Source: a virus. Taken from it: a stretch of 30,253 bases of DNA. The notes below the pieces were generated by a model. The model made no database searches and was not told the DNA's origin. It saw only the letters and a program-made list of their open reading frames with translations. Positions 1 to 8,181 of the stretch are shown piece by piece. Both the position numbers and the translations under genes were made by a program. Each line of letters begins with the position of its first letter. Positions within the stretch are counted from its first letter, which is position 1. Where the stretch lies: positions 1 through 30,253 of IMG/VR virus record IMGVR_UViG_3300025310_000019. One strand, written 5' to 3'.

Positions 1-1
1 G

Positions 2-61
2 CGTCTCGGCCGTGCATTCCTGGCCTACGGGCTATATCCGCTCGGGAAATACTACTCGTGA
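2..61 (+). CDS. C-terminal end of an upstream gene, probably terminase large subunit (partial)
   Basis: Only the last 19 codons are present, read in frame 2 and ending at TGA 59-61 with the residues YPLGKYYS. The stop overlaps the GTG start of the portal gene (GTGA at 58-61), the coupling used throughout this operon. The large terminase subunit normally precedes portal in siphophage head operons, so identity is inferred from position; the fragment has no diagnostic motif. Confidence 0.5.
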   Translation, partial: RLGRAFLAYGLYPLGKYYS

Positions 62-1473
62 TCGTCAGCGTCGAGCAACTCACAGCGCGCCACCACGACT
101 GGACCGAGCACTCCGAGTATTGGCGCGATATCGCGCTGCTGTATCGCGGCGGCCCGGCGATCCGCCGCGAGGCGGCACGGTTCCTGATCGCCAGGCCCGT
201 GGAACCGCGTGAGGTCTACGCGCAGCGGTGCGCTCGGATGACCTACCAGAACATCCTCGCGACGGCGATCGGCTGGTACCTGTCGGCGCTGTTCGAGCCC
301 GGTCCGCAGGTGCAGCTGGCGGGCGCCAGCCCAGGTACGCAGGCCTATCTGGAGCGATTCATCTCTGATGCCGATGCCGGCGGCACGCCGCTCACCGACC
401 TGGCCCGTCGCTGGTTCGAGCGCGTTGTCCTCGACGGCGCCGTCTACGTGCTGCTCGATCTGCCGCCCGCCGGCGGCCGCGCGTACGAGTCCCGTCTGGC
501 CCAGCAGCGCTCGGGCGCCCTCGACGCGTTCGCGGTGACCTACACCGCGCAGCAGGTGACGAACTGGGGCACAGACCGCCGCGGCAACCTCGACTGGATC
601 CTGATCTCGACCGAGGAGCACAGCGGCACGCTCGATACTGACGAGCGGCGGGATCGCTGGTATTATTTCGACCGTCAGAACTTCACGATCTACGAGGGCG
701 CGCGCGACGACGACAAGCGCCACGTGCTCGTCGTGGCGCAGGGACGCCACGCGCTGGCGGACCAGGGGCGCGTGCCCGTACGGCGGATCGCCGTGCCGGA
801 TTCGCTGTGGCTCGCCTACCGCGTCTACCCGCAGATCCTGGACCACCTGAACGAGGAGAACGGGCTCGGCTGGAAGCTTTTGATGAGCAACCTGGCCGTG
901 CCCGTGATCACGGGCGAGTACGAGCAGCCACCGAAGCTCTCCGAGACGGCCTACATCCACCTCGGCAAGGGCGGCACGTTCTCGTGGTCGGAACCGTCCG
1001 GCGGCACCATTTCGACGAGCGCCGAGCGCCTGGCGTCGATCCGGCAGGAGATCTACCGGGCCATGTACCTCCAGGCACAGGGGCGCGACGCCTCGGCGAC
1101 TGCTTCGGCGAGCTCCGGCTACAGCAAAGAGCTGGACATGATGCCCGCGGCCGACGTGCTGAACCAGTTCGGCGGCATCTTCCGGCGCGAGCTGGCCGCG
1201 ATCTTGGCGGACGTCGCCCTGATTCGCGGCGAACCCAACGTCGCCATCCACGTCGAAGGCATGACGTACGAGGACCCCGACGACCTGGGGGAGATCCGCG
1301 ACGGCCTCGATATGGGCATCCCGAGCGAGACGCTGCGCCGGCTCTTGCACAGGCGTGCTGCGCGCTGCCTCGCGCGAGGAGCGCCGAAGGACGAACTGGA
1401 GCGGATTGAGGCGGAGATTGACGCCGCCCCCGGGCCCGAAGAACGGGCCCGGAGACTGTTTGAACAGGAGTAG
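58..1473 (+). CDS. Phage portal protein (DUF4055-like)
   Basis: This 471-residue protein should form the dodecameric portal ring at one capsid vertex, through which DNA is packaged and ejected. The N-terminus (residues about 20-70: YWRDIALLYRGG, then EVYAQRCARMTYQNILATAIGWYLSALF) resembles the DUF4055 portal family, with an Arg-rich segment followed by a hydrophobic helix. The central LNEENGLGWKLLMSNLAVPVITG and the charged helical C-terminus also fit. Length is normal for the family. The GTG start at 58 overlaps the previous stop, and the scaffold starts 2 bases after its own stop. The portal role is well supported by order; the DUF4055 assignment is from memory of the family pattern. Confidence 0.8.
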   Translation: MIVSVEQLTARHHDWTEHSEYWRDIALLYRGGPAIRREAARFLIARPVEPREVYAQRCARMTYQNILATAIGWYLSALFEPGPQVQLAGASPGTQAYLERFISDADAGGTPLTDLARRWFERVVLDGAVYVLLDLPPAGGRAYESRLAQQRSGALDAFAVTYTAQQVTNWGTDRRGNLDWILISTEEHSGTLDTDERRDRWYYFDRQNFTIYEGARDDDKRHVLVVAQGRHALADQGRVPVRRIAVPDSLWLAYRVYPQILDHLNEENGLGWKLLMSNLAVPVITGEYEQPPKLSETAYIHLGKGGTFSWSEPSGGTISTSAERLASIRQEIYRAMYLQAQGRDASATASASSGYSKELDMMPAADVLNQFGGIFRRELAAILADVALIRGEPNVAIHVEGMTYEDPDDLGEIRDGLDMGIPSETLRRLLHRRAARCLARGAPKDELERIEAEIDAAPGPEERARRLFEQE

Positions 1474-1475
1474 CT

Positions 1476-2144
1476 ATGCGAATGTTCCCGTGGATGAGCG
1501 GCCCGCTGCGCGATCCAGACCCGGCGCCCGCCGGCGGCGGCACACCCGCCTTCGATGCCGCCAAGTTCAAGGCTGAGCTGCTCGGCGAAGTGAAAGTGCT
1601 CTTCTCGGAGTTGGCCAAGTCGCTCAAGCCCGAGCCGAAACCGGAACCGAAGCCGGAGCCAAAACCGGAACCGAAACCGGAGCCGAAACCCGGCGATCAC
1701 GACCAGGCCGCGCTGCTGGCTCGCATCGCGGAACTCGAAAAGCAGCGCGAGAAGGATGCGGCCGACGCCAAGGCTGCCCGCGAGGCCGCGCGCGATCGCG
1801 ACCGGCTGGCGCAGATCCGCACCATCCTCAGCGCGCACCAGTTTGCGTCCGATGCGGCCGCGGAGGATGCGCTTGCTCACTTCAGCGGGAAGCTGAAGTT
1901 CAACGATCAGGATCAACTCGTGACGCCGGACGGAACCCCGGCCAAAGACTGGGTGGCCAAGACGCTCGCCAACGAGCGCGCCTACCTGCTCAAGCCGCGC
2001 GACGTCGGCGGCGCCGGCGCCGGCAATGGCGGGACGGCTGCGCGCACGTTCAATCTCGAAGACCTGAAGCCCGGCATGAAGCCGGAAGACCTCGCCGCCT
2101 ACGAGCAACACGTAATCGGCCTCGCCAAACAGGCGTTCAGCTAA
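1476..2144 (+). CDS. Capsid scaffolding protein with a Lys-Pro/Glu-Pro hinge
   Basis: The protein has 222 residues and sits between portal and coat, the usual place for a scaffold that guides procapsid assembly and is then lost. Residues 51-72 are five KPEP units plus KP, a stiff extended linker coded at 1626-1691. This is followed by a strongly charged coiled-coil-like helix (about residues 75-115, LLARIAELEKQREKDAADAKAAREAARDRD), typical of scaffolds. The C-terminus (about 190-222, DLKPGMKPEDLAAYEQHVIGLAKQAF) is amphipathic and could bind coat. No protease motif is visible. The function is inferred from position and composition. Confidence 0.75.
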   Translation: MRMFPWMSGPLRDPDPAPAGGGTPAFDAAKFKAELLGEVKVLFSELAKSLKPEPKPEPKPEPKPEPKPEPKPGDHDQAALLARIAELEKQREKDAADAKAAREAARDRDRLAQIRTILSAHQFASDAAAEDALAHFSGKLKFNDQDQLVTPDGTPAKDWVAKTLANERAYLLKPRDVGGAGAGNGGTAARTFNLEDLKPGMKPEDLAAYEQHVIGLAKQAFS

Positions 2145-2172
2145 CACCAACCTCAAAGGAGAACTCTCATTT

Positions 2173-3072
2173 ATGGCTGCCATCACTTCTGCGAATGTGG
2201 CGCAGGCGATCGTGAAGCTCGTCGCCGCCAAGTTCATGCCGGCGCTCGTCGGCAACCTTGTCATGGGCAACCTCGTCAACCGCGACTACGAACCCGTCCT
2301 CGGCAACGCTGGTGACACGGTCAACGTTCCCCTGCCCCCCACCCTCTCGGTGAACAACCTGGCCGAGGGTGGAACGGTCAGTACCCAGAGCCCCAGCCTC
2401 GGCAACGCCGCCGTCGTGCTCAACACCCACGCCGAAGCGACGTTCCAAATCCCGGACGTGACCAAGGCCCTGGCCTCGCCGGACCTGATGCAGCTCTATA
2501 TGAGTCCGGCGATCAATGCCCTGGCCGAGCGGATCGAGACTGACCTGCTCGCCACCTACGCGCAGTTCACGGCGAACACGGCCGTCGGCACCGGCGGCTC
2601 GGCCACCACCGAAGCTTTCATCGACGCCGCCGAAACGGCGCTCTTTGCCGCGAAAGTGCCTGCGAACGACCCCCTGCACCTGGTCGTCGCCGCGACGCCG
2701 TACTCGACGCTGCGCGGCCTGTCCCGCTTCAGCGAAATGCAGACGATCGGCAACGCGCAGGCCATCCAGAAGGGCGCGCTCGGCATGATCAAGAACTTCA
2801 ACGTCTACCGCTCGCAGTTTGTTTCGTATGTGAGCGGCACCAGCTACAACCTGGCGTTCCACCGGAACGCTTTGGCGCTGGTGATGCGCCGCTTGCCGAA
2901 TGTCCTTCCCGGAACGGGCGCCATCACCGAATTCGTGGAGCTCGGCGGCTACGGATTCCGCATTGTCATGTCCTATCAGCCGAACACGCTGGCCCAGCAG
3001 TTCACCGTGGACTGCCTCTACGGCGTCGGTGTCCTGCGGAACAATCACGCCGTTGTTGTGCTGGCCAACTGA
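2173..3072 (+). CDS. Major capsid protein, P22 coat-like
   Basis: The 299-residue product starts MAAITSANVAQAIVKLVAAKFMPAL and continues VNRDYEPVLGNAGDTVNVPLPP, the pattern of the P22 gp5-type coat family (HK97 fold). The phrase DVTKALASPDLMQLYMSPAINALAERIETDLLATY matches the spine-helix region of that family. An AAAGGAG ribosome site lies 5' of the ATG. The gene directly follows the scaffold, as expected for a coat with a separate scaffold and no prohead protease. It is a little shorter than P22 coat and may lack most of the inserted domain. Confidence 0.85.
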   Translation: MAAITSANVAQAIVKLVAAKFMPALVGNLVMGNLVNRDYEPVLGNAGDTVNVPLPPTLSVNNLAEGGTVSTQSPSLGNAAVVLNTHAEATFQIPDVTKALASPDLMQLYMSPAINALAERIETDLLATYAQFTANTAVGTGGSATTEAFIDAAETALFAAKVPANDPLHLVVAATPYSTLRGLSRFSEMQTIGNAQAIQKGALGMIKNFNVYRSQFVSYVSGTSYNLAFHRNALALVMRRLPNVLPGTGAITEFVELGGYGFRIVMSYQPNTLAQQFTVDCLYGVGVLRNNHAVVVLAN

Positions 3073-3074
3073 CC

Positions 3075-3401
3075 ATGAACCCGCAAGAGTACTGGGCGCA
3101 GGTCCGGGCAATCGAAAAGACGATTCCGGACCCCTTCGTCCTGGTGATCAGCCTCGACAAGCCCAAACTGAACATCACCGGCGGTGCGATCTTCTGGGTG
3201 TCGCGGTATAACGCCGCACGCCTCATCGCGAACGAGACCCATCGGCTCTGCAGCAGCGAAGAGGCCGCCGCCTACCAGGCGGCCCAGGAGGCGGCGCGGG
3301 CCGAAGCCGCCGCCCGAGACGCGGCCCGCGACCTGTTCGTCGCGACGCTGCCCGACCTGGCGCATCGCGTCGCGCGGCAGGGCGAGAAGAAAACCAAGTA
3401 A
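3075..3401 (+). CDS. Small head-region protein of unknown function
   Basis: This protein has 108 residues and starts 2 bases after the coat stop, so it is translated with coat. The first half is mixed alpha/beta (DPFVLVISLDKPKLNITGGAIFWVSRYNAARLIANETHRL). Residues about 60-98 form an Ala/Glu/Arg-rich helix likely to be a coiled coil. It could be a head accessory or decoration protein; no family was recognised. Confidence 0.65.
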   Translation: MNPQEYWAQVRAIEKTIPDPFVLVISLDKPKLNITGGAIFWVSRYNAARLIANETHRLCSSEEAAAYQAAQEAARAEAAARDAARDLFVATLPDLAHRVARQGEKKTK

Positions 3402-3413
3402 AGGAGACTCCCA

Positions 3414-3767
3414 ATGACCCAGACCATGATCCAGGACAAGGTATCGAAGACGTCCGCGTTTAACGGTTCGTCGGTCGATATCTCGGGCATCACTTCGGAT
3501 TGGACGATCGAGCTGACCGTGCATGCGCTGAGCGCGGGTGCGACCGCCCGGTTCAGCCTCAACGATTCGGTCGACGCGTTCACGAACCAGCTGCCCGGCC
3601 CCGTTGTGCATGTCGCCGGCGAGATCAATCAGCCGAAGACGTTCGCGTTCACGAAAAAGGACTTCCCGGCGCTCCGCTTCGGCACGTCATCTGCCGTCCT
3701 GCGGCTGCGACTTGAGAGCATCACGGGCTCCGGCACCGTCGTGTATCAGGCTGTCCTGAAGTACTGA
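3414..3767 (+). CDS. Putative capsid decoration-like beta protein
   Basis: The product has 117 residues and is rich in beta-strand patterns (DWTIELTVHALSAGATARFSLND, TSSAVLRLRLESITGSGTVVYQAVLKY). A strong AAAGGAG site precedes the ATG by about 9 bases. Position two genes after coat and the small all-beta composition suggest a head decoration or stopper protein, but no family was recognised. Confidence 0.65.
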   Translation: MTQTMIQDKVSKTSAFNGSSVDISGITSDWTIELTVHALSAGATARFSLNDSVDAFTNQLPGPVVHVAGEINQPKTFAFTKKDFPALRFGTSSAVLRLRLESITGSGTVVYQAVLKY

Positions 3768-3769
3768 CC

Positions 3770-4720
3770 ATGAACCGCCACCTTGCCTGCGTGATCGCCG
3801 GACTGCTGGCCGGGCCTGCGAGCGCGCAGATCGACGTCGGCCCAGTCCTGCCGGCGGACTGCGTCCAGGGCCGCATCTTTGTCCTGACGACGGGAACGCG
3901 TGGGGAGAACATCTACGTTTGCCTGGGTCGCGAGTGGGTCAAGCAGGCCGCCACCGGCGGCGGCACGGGCGACGTGACCGGCCCCAGTTCGTCCGTCGAC
4001 AGCGAACTCGCTCTGTTTTCCGGCACCACGGGCAAGACGATCAAGCGAGCGACCACCACGGGTATCCCCAAACTGACGACCGGGGTTATCGGTGCGGCCG
4101 TGGCCGGCACGGATTACCTTGCTCCACCGTCCGGCACGGCCCTCCTCAAGGCCAACTCGGGCGGCGCGCTGGCGAATGCCATCGCCGGCACGGACTATTC
4201 ACCCCCTTTATCGACGACCGTGCCGTCGCTCAGCGTGAACGCCACCACGGGAGCGATCAGTCCGGCGGCCGGGTACGTCCACGACATCCGCACGGTAACG
4301 GTCAACGTGTCGAGCGCCGAGATCTTGGCCATCAGCACCACGCCGAAGGAGATCATCGCGGCGCCTGGCGCCAACAAGCAGATCGTGCCGTTGCACATCC
4401 TGATCGAGTACGACTACGGCACGGCCACCTACAGTGCGGCCTCGTTCCTCGCGCTGTTCTTCGGCTCCTCGGCGAGCGGCCATACCGCCGTGGCGACTAA
4501 CTGTGTGGGCGCGGGCCAAAGCCTGATCACCCGCACCTCGGACGCCGCCTGCCAATGGGGCGGGATCTTCGGCGCCGGCAACGGCGCCTATAGCGACCTG
4601 AAAAGCACCATCAACTTAACCAACAAGGCTCTGACGCTGTCCTCGAGCAGCAACCCCACTTCGGGCGACGGCACCCTGAGGATCACCGTGACGTACCGCG
4701 TGATCGATACGGCCCTCTGA
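3770..4720 (+). CDS. Exported fibre-like structural protein with Sec signal peptide
   Basis: The 316-residue protein begins with a clear Sec signal: MNRHLACVIAGLLAGPASA, with cleavage expected after AxA before Gln20. Next come a short domain with paired cysteines (DCVQGRIFVLTTGTRGENIYVCLGREWVKQ) and a Gly-rich linker. Then follow fibre-like repeats (DVTGPSSSVDSELALFSGTTGKTIKRA, IGAAVAGTDYLAPPSG, ALANAIAGTDYSPP), seen in phage tail fibres and needles. The C-terminal 150 residues are beta-rich and could be a head domain. The gene ends just before an intrinsic terminator. A signal peptide on a virion gene is unusual. The fibre role is inferred. Confidence 0.7.
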   Translation: MNRHLACVIAGLLAGPASAQIDVGPVLPADCVQGRIFVLTTGTRGENIYVCLGREWVKQAATGGGTGDVTGPSSSVDSELALFSGTTGKTIKRATTTGIPKLTTGVIGAAVAGTDYLAPPSGTALLKANSGGALANAIAGTDYSPPLSTTVPSLSVNATTGAISPAAGYVHDIRTVTVNVSSAEILAISTTPKEIIAAPGANKQIVPLHILIEYDYGTATYSAASFLALFFGSSASGHTAVATNCVGAGQSLITRTSDAACQWGGIFGAGNGAYSDLKSTINLTNKALTLSSSSNPTSGDGTLRITVTYRVIDTAL

Positions 4721-4751
4721 CGCGCGCATCCTGGCTTTTCCTCCCTCCATT

Positions 4752-4783
4752 GGGGGCGGGCCCGTTCCCGCCCCCCGTTTTTT
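4752..4783 (+). terminator. Intrinsic transcription terminator inside the head operon
   Basis: A perfect 9-bp stem, GGGGGCGGG (4752-4760) with CCCGCCCCC (4767-4775), encloses a 6-base loop and is followed, after CG, by six T residues (4778-4783). This is a textbook rho-independent terminator. It ends only 3 bases before the next ATG, so it occupies the place of a Shine-Dalgarno site. Confidence 0.8.
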
Positions 4784-4786
4784 CGC

Positions 4787-5677
4787 ATGTTGTACACGGA
4801 CTGCGACCTGCTGACGGCCACTGACTTGGCCAACCTCGATCCGGAGGTGGCCGAGGTCGCGGCTGCCGAAGGAATCGACATCGAGGTGATCCTCAAGGAA
4901 AACTGGCAATCCTGCGCAGACGAGCTGCTCGCGCGGATGGACGCCTTCGGGGGCAGCGTGACCCACTGGCAGGGGCGAATCGAAGCTCCCCTGGCAACCG
5001 CGCGGCCGCGCGTGATGCTCTCACAGATCGTCGCGAGCGACGACTACCTCGACAAGCTTTCGCCTCTCCAGCGATGGATGCAGGCGAGAGCCCTCATGCT
5101 CCTGTACGAAGCCGCCGGCAGTCGCACCCAGGCCGACCGGTACACCGCGAAGGCCGACCGCTACGGCGCCAAAGCCAGGCTCGCCTGGTTGGTGCTCGCC
5201 CGCCGCGGGCTCCCGGTGGTCGCCCAACCCTTCCCTGCCCCAGGGTCCCGGCACGAACGCGGATCCGCCGGATCGCTTGTCGCCTCCGCGGTATCGGGTG
5301 GATCCGCGCCGTCGCCGGCGAGCTACGATGTGGCCGTCACCTGGGTATCCGCCGACGGTGTCGAGTCCGGGCCCTCTCAGCTGGCCTCGGTCACCGTCGG
5401 CGCCGGCGAGCTCCTGCGGGCCGACATCTCGTCGCTGCTGTGGCCGACCCATACCTACCTGGGCGATACCGCCCTGGCCCTGCACGTGCCTTCCGGCTGG
5501 CATGTTTACGCCGGCGGGGCCGGCGGAACGCTCTGGCGGCAGACGAGCGACCCGGTCCCAATCGAGACCAAGACCTACACGCTCGCTGAGGCGCCCGTGG
5601 CGACCGGCACGATGCTCGGCCCGGGCCAGCGCGCCGAGCAGCACATGGCGTTCATTCCGGTCTTGCAGCGGTCCTGA
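4787..5677 (+). CDS. Head-tail connector-like protein with C-terminal Ig/Fn3-like domain
   Basis: The product has 296 residues. The N-terminal 130 residues are helical (LLTATDLANLDPEVAEVAAAEGIDIEVILKENWQSCADELLARM, then LDKLSPLQRWMQARALMLLYEAAGSRTQADRYTAKADRYGAKARLAWLVL), the style of head-completion/adaptor proteins. Residues about 175-285 form a beta domain (ASYDVAVTWVSADGVESGPSQLASVTV) like Fn3 or Ig decorations of phage proteins. The ATG at 4787 has no Shine-Dalgarno because the terminator stem lies directly upstream; no better in-frame start was found. The stop overlaps the next ATG (TGATG). Confidence 0.7.
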   Translation: MLYTDCDLLTATDLANLDPEVAEVAAAEGIDIEVILKENWQSCADELLARMDAFGGSVTHWQGRIEAPLATARPRVMLSQIVASDDYLDKLSPLQRWMQARALMLLYEAAGSRTQADRYTAKADRYGAKARLAWLVLARRGLPVVAQPFPAPGSRHERGSAGSLVASAVSGGSAPSPASYDVAVTWVSADGVESGPSQLASVTVGAGELLRADISSLLWPTHTYLGDTALALHVPSGWHVYAGGAGGTLWRQTSDPVPIETKTYTLAEAPVATGTMLGPGQRAEQHMAFIPVLQRS

Positions 5678-5874
5678 TGCCCGTCGTGCTCTACGACGCC
5701 CGTGGACGGCCGCGTCGGCGGTCCATCGGCTTTCACACCGCGTGGAGTCCGCCGGTCGAGCCAGGGCCTGACCTGGTCGCCTGGACCAACGAGCTGCCGA
5801 GCGAAACCGAAGAGGATGCCGAACAAGCAGGAGAAACTCGCCGCGATCCTCCGCGAGCAGAACCGGCTCATTGA
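5677..5874 (+). CDS. Small basic/acidic protein of unknown function
   Basis: The 65-residue protein overlaps the upstream stop by TGATG, which indicates coupled translation. It reads MPVVLYDARGRPRRRSIGFHTAWSP and then an acidic segment. The last 59 bases overlap the start of the MuF gene in another frame. Its first 45 codons have codon use like the neighbours, which supports a real gene. No family was recognised. Confidence 0.55.
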   Translation: MPVVLYDARGRPRRRSIGFHTAWSPPVEPGPDLVAWTNELPSETEEDAEQAGETRRDPPRAEPAH

Positions 5875-7315
5875 TGATGCGGTCGCCGAACTCCGCGCCG
5901 ACCTCGACCGCATGCTCGCCCACGCGATCCCGCGGGTCCAGACCTGGCTCGCCGCGCGGCTCAAGGCGCCCGACGGCCAGGTCGAGCCCTCGAAGCGCAC
6001 GCGTGAAACGCTCCGACGGCTCGCCCTCCAGATCAAGGGCGAACTGAAGCGGGCCGGCCTCGACCAGCGGCTCGAACAGTGGTCGGCCACTTTCGCCCGT
6101 CAGATGCCGCTCTTCAATGAGGTGCTAGATCTCATGGGCTTGCCGGCGATGGACTGGACCAGGCAGGACATCGCATTTTTGGCCAACTCGAAGCTCTCGG
6201 CCGAGGAGCAGGTGCGGGGTGTCATGGAGGCCGCGGCGAACGCGGTCCGGGACCAGGCGCTGTTCAGCCTCGGCGGACTGCCTTTGTCCCGCCTCTACGA
6301 AACCATCCAGAAGCGGATGGCGCAAGCGCCCGCGGTCGCGGCGAACATCGCGGATACCGCGGCCACCATCTTCCTGCGCTCTGTCCACGAGCGCGGCTAC
6401 GCGCGGATCGAGGAGACGCAGTCCGAGCCGTTGCGTTTCCGCTTCGTCGGGCCACACGACAAGCTGGAACGTCCGTTCTGCGACGCCGTGCACCAGGGCA
6501 AGGCCATCGACCGGCACCAGGGCAAGCGGCGCCTGTTTGCGCCGGCGTCCACCGCGGATGACGGCTCGTACACGCGCGCCGAGATCGGCCGCATGGACAA
6601 TGGCCAGCTCCCGAACGTGATGCTGTCGGGCGGCGGCTACCGCTGCCGGCACCAATGGGTAGTAGCTGCGCTTGTGCCAGCGGCGCACGTGGACCGCGCA
6701 CCCGAGCGCCGCGACGCGCCGCTGCTGATCGACGGCACGCCCGAGCGGCTGGCGACCCTCTATCGCGAGGCGTGGCGCAATACGCCGGAATCGCTGCGAG
6801 GCGTGTTCGGGCGGCTGCCCGCGGTGGGACTCGCGCAGAGCAGCATCGAGAACGGCTACCGCCGAAGCACGAATACGATATTGGTGGCCAAGGAGCCAAC
6901 GCGCGATTTCTGGGCGCACGAGACCTTCCACCACGTGGACTACTCGCTTGCGGCTGAGCCGTTTCTAACGGTCTCTGCGGACCGGCGCACGGCGATCGGC
7001 CAGGCGCTCGCCGATGAGTCCAGACGGCTCAGCTCGGATCTCGCCGCGCAAAAGGCACTCGCCGCAATGATCCGTCACGAACTGCCGAAGGACTTGTACG
7101 CCGCGGACTTCTTTAGCGCGCTGACCATGGGCCGGATCGTAGGCGGGCACAAGCCGCTCTACTACATGGCCGACCCGGATCGCCGCTTCCGCGAGGCGTT
7201 CGCCAACCTCGGCGCTCTGTACTCCCGTTCGGATCGCACCGCGTGGGGCGTGCTGATGCGCGAATCTGGAGAGGTCGCGAAGGCGTTCGAGCGGTGGCTC
7301 AGGAGCGTAGAATAG
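5816..7315 (+). CDS. MuF-type minor head protein fused to an HExxH metallopeptidase-like domain
   Basis: I chose ATG 5816 (MPNKQEKLAAILREQN), preceded by AGAGG, giving 499 residues; the open frame extends upstream but there overlaps another gene. Residues about 130-290 are a Mu gpF-like domain: helical region, LFSLGGLPLSRLYETI, GPHDKLERPFCDAVHQGKAID with Cys222, then GGYRCRHQW with Cys277 and His279, the usual Cys/His pattern. Residues about 330-495 are a second domain with H368-E369-T370-F371-H372 (HExxH zinc motif) and, downstream, FREAFANLGALYS, where Glu460 could be the third zinc ligand. This arrangement fits anthrax lethal factor-like gluzincins. MuF proteins enter the cell with phage DNA and may carry toxin domains. 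Protease activity is inferred. Confidence 0.8.
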   Translation: MPNKQEKLAAILREQNRLIDDAVAELRADLDRMLAHAIPRVQTWLAARLKAPDGQVEPSKRTRETLRRLALQIKGELKRAGLDQRLEQWSATFARQMPLFNEVLDLMGLPAMDWTRQDIAFLANSKLSAEEQVRGVMEAAANAVRDQALFSLGGLPLSRLYETIQKRMAQAPAVAANIADTAATIFLRSVHERGYARIEETQSEPLRFRFVGPHDKLERPFCDAVHQGKAIDRHQGKRRLFAPASTADDGSYTRAEIGRMDNGQLPNVMLSGGGYRCRHQWVVAALVPAAHVDRAPERRDAPLLIDGTPERLATLYREAWRNTPESLRGVFGRLPAVGLAQSSIENGYRRSTNTILVAKEPTRDFWAHETFHHVDYSLAAEPFLTVSADRRTAIGQALADESRRLSSDLAAQKALAAMIRHELPKDLYAADFFSALTMGRIVGGHKPLYYMADPDRRFREAFANLGALYSRSDRTAWGVLMRESGEVAKAFERWLRSVE

Positions 7316-7323
7316 GAATTGCC

Positions 7324-7518
7324 ATGGTTGCCACCACGCCCCGCACCGACGAGCAAATCGCTGAGTTGCGGCGCGCCTACTATGATCGCTTTGGCGAGGG
7401 CATCCCCTACATGCACTATCAGTCACGGCTGAGCGAGTGCTGGGAGCTCGCCGAGGAAGCGCTCCGCACCGGCGTGCCGATGGTCGCGCCCGAGATCCCG
7501 CTGGACATGGACAGCTAG
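7324..7518 (+). CDS. Small conserved-looking protein of unknown function
   Basis: The product has 64 residues starting MVATTPRTDEQIAELRRAYYDRFGEGIPYMHYQSRLSECWELAEEAL and is mostly helical. ATG 7324 is preceded by a TAGGAA-like site. It lies between the MuF gene and the tail completion gene. No family was recognised. Confidence 0.6.
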   Translation: MVATTPRTDEQIAELRRAYYDRFGEGIPYMHYQSRLSECWELAEEALRTGVPMVAPEIPLDMDS

Positions 7519-7564
7519 TCCGCAGTCGACCCGGACGCCCGCCCCACTTCCGAGTACAGAACCC

Positions 7565-8173
7565 ATGCCCAGCGAAGCTACGCTCCGCCTCACCGGCGGC
7601 GGCGACCCCGTGCGCGTCGTCGCTGCACACGTCGACGCCCTGCTGCCTACCGAAGCCGACGTGCTCGCCATCTGCGAATGGAAGCGGGCGCGCGTCGTCA
7701 GCCTCACCGGGCAAGGCCGGGACTACCTCGGGCGGCCGTTCGCCCCCTACAGCACGCGCGCACCGTACACCTGGTACCCGCACGGGCACGGCACGAAGTC
7801 GCCCAAGCAGCGCGCCGCCGCGGCCAAGCGGTTCGCCAAAAAGCTCGGCGCGGGCAGCGTGACCGCCAGCGGCGGTGTCCGCTTCGAGTCTTACGCCGCG
7901 TTCAAACGCGCGCTCGGGCGCTCGGGCGTCGATCTCACCGGGCCCAGCGCGCCGCACATGTTACAGGCGCTGGTGTCGCGCGTCGTCGGCCCGCTCGAAG
8001 GGCGCATCGGCATCTACAGCGCCGACAAGGCCGAGATCGCCGAGTATCACACGACCGGCACCGCGCGGATGCCGCAGCGCCGCTTCCTCGGAACCGCGCC
8101 CGAGGACGTCCGGATCATGATCGGCATGCTGGTCTGGCGCGCGGAGCATCGCGCCCGGGCCAACCAGCCCTAA
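7565..8173 (+). CDS. Phage virion morphogenesis / tail completion protein (Mu gpG- or HK97 gp10-like)
   Basis: The 202-residue basic protein has a GRDYLGRPFAPYSTRAPY segment and a C-terminal IGIYSADKAEIAEYHTTGTARMPQRRFLG. The latter is the signature of the virion morphogenesis family, where a loop of the form H-x2-G-T ... M-P-x-R-x-F-L is conserved. Such proteins help join tail to head. It precedes the tail terminator and tail tube genes as expected. Confidence 0.75.
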   Translation: MPSEATLRLTGGGDPVRVVAAHVDALLPTEADVLAICEWKRARVVSLTGQGRDYLGRPFAPYSTRAPYTWYPHGHGTKSPKQRAAAAKRFAKKLGAGSVTASGGVRFESYAAFKRALGRSGVDLTGPSAPHMLQALVSRVVGPLEGRIGIYSADKAEIAEYHTTGTARMPQRRFLGTAPEDVRIMIGMLVWRAEHRARANQP

Positions 8174-8181
8174 CAGACCCC

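Noticed and set aside
52-1350. Long minus-strand open frame opposite the portal gene
   Set aside because: It is a GC-rich shadow; the + strand frame has clear portal features and coupled start/stop overlaps.
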